Assembly: GCF_031851795.1 (NCBI RefSeq)
Contig: NZ_CP134698.1
Span: 1 to 64,000, forward strand
Length of the DNA stretch: 64,000 nucleotides
From: Pontibacter sp. G13
GTDB taxonomy: Bacteria > Bacteroidota > Bacteroidia > J057
Direction of reading: 5' to 3'
The position numbers were made by a program, and so were the translations under genes. Numbering within the stretch: the stretch's first letter is position 1; every line of letters starts with the position of its first letter. Shown one piece after another: positions 37,801-44,388 of this stretch. The notes under the pieces are model-generated. The model was not told the origin of the DNA and searched no databases. It worked only from the letters and a program-made list of their open reading frames with translations.

Positions 37801-39137
37801 AACATCACGTCGTCGATCGCCATATCGCCAGTGTAGCTGGTACCACGTGTACCTACAAACTGGATCTGGATGGTCTGACCGTTCCAGTAGCTGACATCGA
37901 TAGATGCCTCCATCCATGGATCGGAGCTCGCAGTCTGCTGCTGCCCAGTCAAGGTCCACACCAAAGAATCCTGTCCACCGGACAAGATATGCACTTCGAG
38001 GGTTCCCATCGTGGCACCGTACATGTGGTACCAGAAGTTGAGCTGGGAAGAACCCGTAGCTGCAGACATGTCCACACATGGAGAAGTCAGGTACTTGGCA
38101 TCGCCAGTGGAACCGGAAGAAGTCTCGGTGAACATGTAGTTGGAACCACCTTGAGTGTGGTTGCCATCAGGTCCAGTACTGGAAGAAGGCGTACCGGAAG
38201 CGTCCACATACCATGCGAATGGCGTACCGTTGCTGGTCCAGCCATTGGCCAATGTCCCTGGAGTTCCGGTCGTGAAGGACTCGAAATCCTCGAACATGGG
38301 GAAAGTGATAGCGGCAGGTGTAGTGACCGTGATGCTTGTCGTGTCATTCGAAGCATTCACATCGCCAGTCACCTCAGTCCACACATCGATGGTGTAAACC
38401 GTGTTCGGGTTTGGCAGTACGATTGGAGTCGCGAAGGAAACCGTGTCCTGAATTCCTCCCAGCAGAGACGCCAGGGTTGTCATGACAGGGGTGCCACCAT
38501 TTACAGCGTAGTACACATCGAGGTTGGAAAGGGAGTTGGCTCCGAAGTTGCCCACGACCGCATCGAGGGTAACACCTGAGCCAAATACGCTACAGTCGCT
38601 GGCCAATGGCAGCACTGCAGTCACACCCGCATCGTCACCAGTGGCAGCTGCCAAGGTGACCGAGTAGTCCTCAGTCTCACCATAGGAGGTGGATGAACAA
38701 GGACCTGTAGGAATGGAGAACGAACGGCTCATCATACGAAGGCGCGTCGTAGTCAAGATCGCAGTAGCAGGTACCGTGAAGGTAATGCTCTTGGTCTCTC
38801 CTCCTAGCAGGGTCTCGCTACCGAGTAGCTCGTCATCCGTGAATACCTGGTCGTTGTTGTAATCGATCCAAGCGGATACTCCCATCGTTTCCGTCGGGTT
38901 GTTGACGATCGTCGCCGTGTAGGTTTGTCCACGGTGCAGGGTCGTCGTGTCGTTCCCGGTGTAGTCATTGTAGCCGCTTGTCGCGCCGGGATAGGTGCCC
39001 GTGATCGTCCCGACGGAAAAACTCGAAATCGAGTCTCCGAGGGTCGTTCCGGTAAAGTACGTAGGGGTACAATACTGCCCGTACATACTGCCTACCCACA
39101 TGACCGACAAACAAAGAAGGGTCAATAATTGCTTCAT
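31866..39137 (-). CDS. Giant modular T9SS-secreted surface protein (GEVED/MAM/CARDB/PKD)
   Basis: This is a 2423-residue protein. Order: signal peptide (MKQLLTLLCLSVMWVGSMYG); GEVED domain at about 22-165; five MAM-like modules, each beginning with a variant of F-x-E-x-F-E-x-F/N-G and containing the pattern SPC-x-D-x-S/T, alternating with CARDB-like spacer domains, at about 170-1640; a two-part ligand-type module at about 1640-1880; four short Ig-like repeats starting VDLGAD/VDLGND with a Cys each, at about 1885-2210; a PKD domain (FEWDFGDGGISTDVHPVYTY); and the T9SS type A tail (LQVYPNPTTGEVFVVAEGVE to VAVKRVMVSK). It is an adhesin-like or matrix protein exported through T9SS and anchored or released at the surface. 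No catalytic domain was recognised. Confidence 0.9.
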   Translation of the reverse strand: MKQLLTLLCLSVMWVGSMYGQYCTPTYFTGTTLGDSISSFSVGTITGTYPGATSGYNDYTGNDTTTLHRGQTYTATIVNNPTETMGVSAWIDYNNDQVFTDDELLGSETLLGGETKSITFTVPATAILTTTRLRMMSRSFSIPTGPCSSTSYGETEDYSVTLAAATGDDAGVTAVLPLASDCSVFGSGVTLDAVVGNFGANSLSNLDVYYAVNGGTPVMTTLASLLGGIQDTVSFATPIVLPNPNTVYTIDVWTEVTGDVNASNDTTSITVTTPAAITFPMFEDFESFTTGTPGTLANGWTSNGTPFAWYVDASGTPSSSTGPDGNHTQGGSNYMFTETSSGSTGDAKYLTSPCVDMSAATGSSQLNFWYHMYGATMGTLEVHILSGGQDSLVWTLTGQQQTASSDPWMEASIDVSYWNGQTIQIQFVGTRGTSYTGDMAIDDVMLFQAVPVDMGATAIVSPLDPSCYGPNESVTVEVKNLGSSMMDFSQNNVTVHLDVSGASTQSVSTVLTSGTLDVDSTMNVVVSNNVDLSAAGTHTFTAYTSIVADPNAFNDSTSGTVDALPLYSNGFNEDFETFTSGNPQTLYPNGWQAFSTSTSAFEGWRARTGATTSSNTGPSGNNTPNGALYMHVEASGVVPADTFDLMSPCLDVSSLSCPKVSFYYHMYGNDIGTLELIAVTPTGEISLWSVTGQQQSSSADAYLKAVADLSGITGSFNLVFRVYGCSTFGDIAIDDVNIITPIPVDVAAGDITSPEQTCSLGASENITVDVINFGAQALTGITASFSVDGGAFSTAETVPGTLNACDTTSFTFSATADLSAPGYHTIQVVTEVTGDTVPTNDTTEITLYTFSTSVSSYPYLETFENGKGGWTDMGTNTSWAFGTPAKSTIIGAASGDSAWVTGGLGTGNYNNSEDSYVLGPCFDFTSLTVPYVRMKIWWHSEWSWDGAVLQTSIDGGLTWQNVGSYGDPDNWYNDNTVNGSPGGSQEAWTGNNNNGSNGWVVAEHELVGLGGQPSVQLRVAFGSDGSVNGYDGFAFDDVEIFELPAYNAAALEVLSPASGCGLSDSSIVSFVMTNKGAQDLIGLNLGYQVNGGTAVIEAYGDTLAVGDTVTYVFNTPLDLSAQGTYNISMFTSHPSDPDAGNDTLHTIVIHKPAITSFPWTENFDNFTIPMNGTIFNDGDPVIALSNGWENLQGDGHDWTVTEFNTPSSGTGPLADHTTGNGRYIYLEDGGFSDTAVTVVSPCFDLSYTNQAMLTFWYHSLNPSTFSADNILHVDIEENGVVYQDVIPALGSTGVNDWTFVQVDLSAYTGVISIRFRGEGSTSWGHDIAIDDVNILNLIPQDAGIALNFLPETGCGLTNQEDIVVALANLGLDTLNGGMTVNYHIEMGGNTVSSGSVASTDTIAPGSFAPFFINNQPFANAGTYTVSVWTSGVAGDINVANDTLTYEVVSVPTISNYPYVQDFENGAEGWLSDGSPSSWEIGTPGGQFIQGAASGVNAWVTGDSSDYYTSEQSAVISPCFDFTALTNPVIDLMINYETFFGDGAVLQSSIDGGTTWQNVGSVGDAVNWFNTANMSGNPGGQGDGWYDNSGGWIKASHDLTGLGGQASVKLRVAFGSNTFSQTEGFAFDDVVIYDRPTDNVGVISVDYPGIQTCTTDSLEIMLSVANYGLDTQYTVPVVVDVTGPVNSTVNFSYTDTLAVNDTVTFSAGTFNASMPGTYTLTAYTTLAGDTLTLGDTTVFSVLVNQTPDAPITFGDSTCATDSAEFMLVAQQPAAGTILWYDSAMNVLQLGDTLYTGVLTEDRAYYAAAANPALQTGFTPADQSIGSGSFTSATFRGLVFDAHQPFRLNTLRMFLPAPGTVGITIRDNAGNIVNDTTYLFYGTVNDTVFTLDWDIPIGDDYLITADGSLFAGFTGPGYNFNGATYPMSVGNALTIKDTDNGLGQSFGYYYFFYDWNVTTLGCISEPTKAVAKFLSDVPVDLGADGTVCSGFELDAYLPSIVSYVWNGDSTLTGSTYAVDQTGMYTVDVVDMNGCTGADTVVFFVTPSPAVDLGADADACEEYELDAGNPGALYVWSDPSAVSQTYTATQSGTYWVAVTANGCTSTDTIEIMINPTPMVDLGNDMETCMDVTLDAGAGTGYTYDWSNGATSQQINVMAPTVGADTISVTVTSVDGCVASDEVVIAAGVAPTVDLGADTTGCDSVALGVAPEAGYTYTWSNGATGTDVMVSTSGMVSLTVVNTDGCEATDSVDVALNFTPVADATYDNNDGDFTIEFSNLSSPIAGTDFEWDFGDGGISTDVHPVYTYAFGGSFPVVLTAVNECGVSTYEFIVGGVDIDEELFGGALQVYPNPTTGEVFVVAEGVEAEQLRIDVLDAQGRAVQQISRDHVYGDFNERLDLTNMAEGVYIIRITDGAKVAVKRVMVSK

Positions 39138-39442
39138 GTTGGGTTGAAATTGAGGAGCTTACACGTTTTGGCGTTGAGAGGTAAGAAAAGCCAATCCGAA
39201 AGGGGTCGGTATCCTTTGCTGGAAATTATTGCCGGATGCCGCCATCCCTACAGAAGGGCGTATTATGAATCAATGATGTCAAGACTATACCGGGAGCGGA
39301 GCAGGTGCCGAAAGGGAATCCAAACCCTCCCTGAACTGATACAAGAATTTCATACCAGTTTGATAACTTACAAATATACTATTTTTTAAAAAATGGTCAA
39401 TTCTGTAAATAAATATTGCATATATTGTACTAATGTGACAAA

Positions 39443-39474
39443 AAAGCGAATCTGCGTGTCCACAGATTCGCTTT
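39443..39474. terminator. Hairpin in the gap, possible bidirectional terminator
   Basis: AAAGCGAATCTG pairs perfectly (12 bp) with CAGATTCGCTTT around 8 bases, with A-rich DNA on the left side and GCATAATTTT on the right. No gene ends directly at it on the plus strand. On the minus strand it could act as a second terminator 330 bp beyond the 39801 stop. Confidence 0.5.
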
Positions 39475-39706
39475 GCATAATTTTCGAAAAAGGAATTTTA
39501 TCAAACATTGATATTCAACCTATTCACATCTCCAGATGCTAGATCATTTGCGAATTGATTTCAACGGCAAAACTGTTTGCAGTTTGGTTATTGCCGGCAC
39601 TCATCCGAGGTTACAATTTCTTTATCTGCCAAAAATCGCCCGAAACATGGGTAGGAATTGGGGAAAAACAGATACGTCTAGCGTCCGGAACTTCAGTAAA
39701 ACCAAA

Positions 39707-39730
39707 ACGGCCCTCCGATTGGAGGGCCGT
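39707..39730 (-). terminator. Terminator of the RHS/small-protein operon
   Basis: ACGGCCCTCC pairs perfectly with GGAGGGCCGT around a 4-base loop. On the minus strand it is followed by TTTGGTTTT. It lies about 70 bp after the stop at 39801. Confidence 0.85.
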
Positions 39731-39800
39731 CTGGGCAGTCCATACCACTGGGACCATTTGGCGGTCTGCCGCGCTTGATCTTGCAGAGCGGGAAAGGGGA

Positions 39801-40310
39801 TTAGGGGTTTTCTACCAAAGAAATCTTGGCAATGAAATCCTCTTTCAAGAAAAAGAGGAAAATCTCTCCGTCCGATATATCACCATTCTCCAGCAAAAGG
39901 AGAACTCTAACAACTTCGAAATTCTCATTTCCCCATGGGTATCTGTTATTATAGGAATTGGGAAACCTAGACTTCACTTCCCTAGCATGGTCTCCAACCT
40001 TTAAATCCAGAATACTGAATCTAGTATCTAGCAGGTAAAAACCTGTGATAATCTTCCCTTGCTCAATGAATTTGGTCTTCCCGTAGTAAATCTCTCTAAG
40101 ATTTAACTCTTCCATTTCCGCATAAGAATACTCAACAACTGAATCAGGAGCCCCAAAAGCTTCGTGCAGCATTTCGACTTTAGGGAATAAAGGCACTTCA
40201 TCAGAAATCAGAATACCTTGCTGGGGATAGGAGTCAAACCTCTCGGTTTGTCCCACGGAGTAATTCATGAAAAGAATTACCGAACCAAAAAACATTAGCG
40301 ACTTTAGCAT
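39801..40310 (-). CDS. Small exported protein, candidate immunity protein of the RHS-M23 toxin
   Basis: This 169-residue protein begins with a signal peptide (MLKSLMFFGSVILFMNYSVG, then Q) and has no transmembrane segment afterwards. The mature part is acidic and beta-rich (EEGIL-type strands, LREIYYGKTKFIEQGKII, EIFLFFLKEDFIAKISLV). It lies 27 bp downstream of the RHS gene, on the same strand and just before the operon terminator, in equally AT-rich DNA. Immunity proteins sit in this place after polymorphic toxin genes. Because the toxin tip is a peptidoglycan peptidase, a periplasmic location would be required, and the signal peptide provides it. No family was recognised, so immunity is an inference from position and localisation. 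Confidence 0.6.
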   Translation of the reverse strand: MLKSLMFFGSVILFMNYSVGQTERFDSYPQQGILISDEVPLFPKVEMLHEAFGAPDSVVEYSYAEMEELNLREIYYGKTKFIEQGKIITGFYLLDTRFSILDLKVGDHAREVKSRFPNSYNNRYPWGNENFEVVRVLLLLENGDISDGEIFLFFLKEDFIAKISLVENP

Positions 40311-40337
40311 AATGGTCGATTGAAATAATCAAATGGT

Positions 40338-43300
40338 TTATCCTTCCACTTTCAATGCAACATCCTCACATCCCCCCATTACCGGAGTTGGATTCTCCTT
40401 TTGAGCTTGAGGATTCGGAGTAGCTTGAGGATTTCCACTTTCGTCAAACGCCGTATCAAAAAATTGAAGTGGGTCTACAAACCGAGAATCTCGATATCGC
40501 CCACTTTGACTGACTTTTGCGTAAATGTGGACATGCTCCTGATCCTTTGCTATACCGACTGAATTACCCGTAGTTCCTGCTTTCCCAATTTCTGCTCCCT
40601 CTTCAATCAGTCCCCCAATTTGAAAGTCTCCTATTTCACTTAAATGCCCATAGGCAATGAATAGCGTTTCTCCCTCCTCACTGGTGGATTTCACAACTAC
40701 GTAGTTTCCCAAATTCCCATGATAGCCGACATTGAAAACAGTTCCTCCTTTGATGCTCTGAATAGGCGAACCCTCCGGTGCGAGGATATCGACTCCATTA
40801 TGGTACTTGGTTCCGCTATATCTCGTCCATCCGAACATTCCCCCCCGGACGCCACTTCCATTGGTTGGGCGAATACGGGGATCCTTGACCGGATCACCAT
40901 CCAGTCCCACGACCCTCCTGCCATCGGGATCGACAAACCGCACGGGATTGCCCAGCGTGAACGCATAGGGGCTCCAAGGCTCGTAGTCGGCCGCCAGCGG
41001 GTCCACCCCGCCCCATCGCCCGATCGTCGGCAGATAGCTCCGGGCGCCGAAATCGTACCACCCGCTCCATCGTCCGCGCTCCTTCCCGCTGTAGAGGTAC
41101 CGGTTGTCCGGCAGCGGATGCTGCTCCGGCGAACGGGGCATCTCCAGCCCCATCGGATAGTACGCGCTGACCTGCCCGACATCCTCCCCCGACTCCGGGT
41201 CGGGATTGACGAAGCCGTCCCCGTCGCGGTCCCCGAACAGCACACGCACATTCCCCAGATGGTCGCGGATCATGTACTCGTGCCGCCACCCGTCGGCCTC
41301 CGGCACCACGCGGCCCTCACGGGTCATCACATGCGACAGCACCGGAACCAGACCCGTGCCGTCGTCCACCCCCCGGTAGCGGAAATCCCCCACCCGGTCC
41401 TCCCGCCATTCCTCCTCGTCCATCGGCACCAGCACCGTCCCGCCGTTGCCGTCGGACTGCGCCACCAGGCCGCTCTGGACCCCGCGGGAGCGCAAACGCC
41501 TGCCGTCGGCCGCATAAATATGGCGAATCGATTTATTATTGTAAAATAAATATTCCACAGGATTGTCCAGCACATCGTAGGTAATCGACAGGATCCCCCC
41601 ATCGAGGTCCTGCGTCAGGTTGCCGTTGGCGTCGTACCCGAAGTCGGCCCCCGCATGGGACCCGTCCGCGAACGAGGGCCACCCCGATGGGACGCCCGAC
41701 ACGGCGTCGGACACCCCCTGCAGCCGGTTCCCCGCCCCCCCGTAGGTGTAGGACAGGTCGTCCATCAGGCCCGTGGCGGGACTGGCGTACGTACCCCCGG
41801 TCAGTCCGTACCGACGCAGCGAGGTCAGGTTCCCGTTGCCGTCGTACGCATACGACGCGTCGAAGCGCCCCAGATCCCCCCAGATCCCCGACGTGTCGGA
41901 CAGGCGCCCGTACTCCGCGGACACCAGGCGGTCCATCGGGTCGAACGAGAAGCCGTACCCGCACACCGCCGCCCCATGGGGCGTGCTCCAACGCACCCCG
42001 GAGGGATTGCCGTTGTACTGGCCCGTGGCCTGACCCGCGAAGGGAGGCCCCCCCGTCTCGTAGGACACCGACTCGGCGAACAGGTCGATGTTCTCCCCGC
42101 TCCCGAACCCCTGCGCCCACAGCGTAGCCAGCCGGAGGACCGTCGTCTGCACCACCGACGTGCGCTGGGCGGCACTCAGCCCGCTGGTGGACAGCGCCTG
42201 GTACAGCCCCGACTCCACCACCGTACGCCAGTCCCCCTGTCCCTGCCGCAGCACCCGTGCGGGAACGGCCAGCGGAACCGTGACAGACGTCGGCAGCTTG
42301 CCCGCGTCGAAGCTCCCCGGCACGTCATGGGAGATGGAGATCGACGTATCCGCCGGCACCGCATCCGAATCGCCCGTGGAACGGACGAAACGGACCCGCT
42401 TCTGCCCCAGCGAGACCTGGTACTTGAAGTCCCCGAAGCCCTGGGACACGTTGCCGCCCCCCTTCCCCGAAGACGGCTGGGACACCCAGCTCAGCGTCAT
42501 CATCGACAGCGAGTTCAGCTGGTAGGCCGTCGTCAGGTCCGGCTCGCCGCCGAGGCCCGCCGTGGACGCCGGGTCGTTGAGCGAATGGAACTGGCCCGAC
42601 AGCGTGTAGCGCCGGTCCAGCGTCTGCAGGAACGTCCCGCCCCCGGTCCCGTGCAGGGACTCCCGGACCGGCTGCCCCAGCTCGTTGTACCCATGCAGGG
42701 CCACCATCACCTCGGGGCCGTCCCCGATCCGGAGGTGCCGCTCCAGCGGACGGCCCCGGTGGTCGTGGACATACCGCGCACGGAGCGTGTCGCCCTGTCC
42801 GTTGGCGGTGTGCACCCGCACCTCCCGGACCAGTTCCCCCGTGAAGGCGTACTCGCGGGACACCTCGTCCTGCCCGCCCAGGTGGTGGTCCGAGACCGTC
42901 TGCACCTCCCGCCCGAACTTGTCGTAGTACGACCGCGTCGACAGCCACTCCGGCATGTCCGGATCGGGGTCCATGATCCGGATCTTCACCCCGGTCGGAA
43001 GCCCCGAAGCACGCGGGGAGATCCCACCCGGCAGGGACGGCATCTCCGGCAGGGGCCGCGGGACCTCCCAGGCGTCCAGCTGCCCGTTGCGGTCGAAGTC
43101 GTAGCCGTCGAAATAGGCCACCGTCAGGAGCTCCGTCCCGGGGGCCGACACGTCCGGATACGCCTGGTTGCCGTACCCGTGCAGTCCCGTGCCCGGGGAT
43201 TCATCCGGCGAGAACGTCCCCGACGCCCAGTGCTGCGCCAGTTCGGCCGACAGCGCCTCCGGCGTCACGGCCGGATGCGCGCAGGTACCCGTCATCACCA

Positions 43301-44363
43301 CCCGGCCCAGACCGTCGTATTTCCGGAAGGACCACTTCCCCGAGAGCCGCTGGTTCCCGTCCTGGCTCAGGATCGGGCGGTCCCCCGGATCGTACACCTG
43401 GAAGACCCAGTCGGCTCCCGGCACCTTCCGCCCCGATACACGCCCACGGTGGTCGTACCGGTACCGGAGCGACCAGTTGTCCAGCAGCGCCGCATCCGCC
43501 ACCCAGCCATTCTGCCGGAGCGCCCCGACCCCCTCGGGCTGGATCACCGCACGCAGGCGCCCCAGCTCGTCGAAGATCCGGTAGGTGCTCGCCCAGTCCT
43601 CCAGACCGCCGGCAGCCGACGGGTCGGCCGACGGATCGAGCTGGACCCGCACCAGCACCGTGCGACCGAAACGGTCCACGTATTCGCAGGATCGGTGGCC
43701 GTTGGGGTCCGTCGTGGTCAGGACCTCCAGCTCCCCAGCGGCATAGGTCCCCGCAGTCGAGATCCCAGCGGGATGCACCTCCCACTTCCGCACACCGTCG
43801 ATCCCGTACCCCGAAGGGTCCAGGGTCCGGTACGCATGGTCCGTGGTGTGCCCCTGCGAAAGACCGCCCGCATGCCCGGGACGCCCCGAAGAGGTCGGCC
43901 GAGACAACGGGGAGGACTCCCACGCCCGGTCGGCGAAGGCCGACTGGCGGTCTACAGCCGGAAGGTGGCCCAACTGCTGCCACGAGTCCTGGACGAAGCA
44001 CGCAGAATGACCGCCAACCGGATCGGACACGAACTCCCCGTCGGGACTACCCGCGTCCACATGCGGAAGCCACTGGCGGGGCTCAAGCCCCCAGGCGTCG
44101 TATGCGTGCCATTCCACCAGCGCATGCTGACCTGGCGTCGACTTGGGAAGCACATGCTGTACCGCACGGCCCAGCCCGTCGTAGTACGTCACCGCATCCT
44201 CCGTGCTCTGGAGGTTGTCCAACGCTTCCAGCGCCACGGCCGAGGGAATCTCGGTCCGGGCCGTACGCACACGGACGTGGTTGCGATCCAAGGACTGGGA
44301 TCGCAGATCGAGGGGAAGGACGAGGCAACACGCCAACGTACATCCCATGAAAAAATATCTCAT
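40338..44363 (-). CDS. RHS-repeat protein (DUF6443-type) with C-terminal M23 peptidase tip
   Basis: This is a 1341-residue protein. Signal peptide (RYFFMGCTLACCLVLPLDLR); DUF6443-like N-terminal region with VTYYDGLGRAVQHVLPKSTP; many YD repeats (GLGRVVMTGTCAHP, DKFGREVQTVSDHH, YDHRGRVSG); and the RHS core ending RYLYSGKERGRWSGWYDFGA, GRWGGVDPLAADYEPWSPYA and NPVRFVDPDGR at about residue 1145. The remaining 195 residues carry a peptidase M23 domain with HNGVD and HVHIYAK, the metal and catalytic residues of LytM endopeptidases. The ATG at 44363 gives the signal peptide. The core is very GC-rich while the tip (40338 to about 40860) is AT-rich. It is probably a contact toxin that cleaves peptidoglycan. 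Confidence 0.88.
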   Translation of the reverse strand: MRYFFMGCTLACCLVLPLDLRSQSLDRNHVRVRTARTEIPSAVALEALDNLQSTEDAVTYYDGLGRAVQHVLPKSTPGQHALVEWHAYDAWGLEPRQWLPHVDAGSPDGEFVSDPVGGHSACFVQDSWQQLGHLPAVDRQSAFADRAWESSPLSRPTSSGRPGHAGGLSQGHTTDHAYRTLDPSGYGIDGVRKWEVHPAGISTAGTYAAGELEVLTTTDPNGHRSCEYVDRFGRTVLVRVQLDPSADPSAAGGLEDWASTYRIFDELGRLRAVIQPEGVGALRQNGWVADAALLDNWSLRYRYDHRGRVSGRKVPGADWVFQVYDPGDRPILSQDGNQRLSGKWSFRKYDGLGRVVMTGTCAHPAVTPEALSAELAQHWASGTFSPDESPGTGLHGYGNQAYPDVSAPGTELLTVAYFDGYDFDRNGQLDAWEVPRPLPEMPSLPGGISPRASGLPTGVKIRIMDPDPDMPEWLSTRSYYDKFGREVQTVSDHHLGGQDEVSREYAFTGELVREVRVHTANGQGDTLRARYVHDHRGRPLERHLRIGDGPEVMVALHGYNELGQPVRESLHGTGGGTFLQTLDRRYTLSGQFHSLNDPASTAGLGGEPDLTTAYQLNSLSMMTLSWVSQPSSGKGGGNVSQGFGDFKYQVSLGQKRVRFVRSTGDSDAVPADTSISISHDVPGSFDAGKLPTSVTVPLAVPARVLRQGQGDWRTVVESGLYQALSTSGLSAAQRTSVVQTTVLRLATLWAQGFGSGENIDLFAESVSYETGGPPFAGQATGQYNGNPSGVRWSTPHGAAVCGYGFSFDPMDRLVSAEYGRLSDTSGIWGDLGRFDASYAYDGNGNLTSLRRYGLTGGTYASPATGLMDDLSYTYGGAGNRLQGVSDAVSGVPSGWPSFADGSHAGADFGYDANGNLTQDLDGGILSITYDVLDNPVEYLFYNNKSIRHIYAADGRRLRSRGVQSGLVAQSDGNGGTVLVPMDEEEWREDRVGDFRYRGVDDGTGLVPVLSHVMTREGRVVPEADGWRHEYMIRDHLGNVRVLFGDRDGDGFVNPDPESGEDVGQVSAYYPMGLEMPRSPEQHPLPDNRYLYSGKERGRWSGWYDFGARSYLPTIGRWGGVDPLAADYEPWSPYAFTLGNPVRFVDPDGRRVVGLDGDPVKDPRIRPTNGSGVRGGMFGWTRYSGTKYHNGVDILAPEGSPIQSIKGGTVFNVGYHGNLGNYVVVKSTSEEGETLFIAYGHLSEIGDFQIGGLIEEGAEIGKAGTTGNSVGIAKDQEHVHIYAKVSQSGRYRDSRFVDPLQFFDTAFDESGNPQATPNPQAQKENPTPVMGGCEDVALKVEG

Positions 44364-44388
44364 GTGTCTGTTTGTTCTTGCAGGATGG

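Larger units (their letters stand above)
39138..39800. other. 663-bp AT-rich non-coding gap
   Basis: Between the giant T9SS gene (start 39137) and the small exported gene (stop 39801) no credible coding region is seen on either strand. The stretch holds two hairpins (39443-39474 and 39707-39730) and presumably the promoter of the T9SS gene near 39150-39420, where runs of A/T are dense. Confidence 0.6.
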
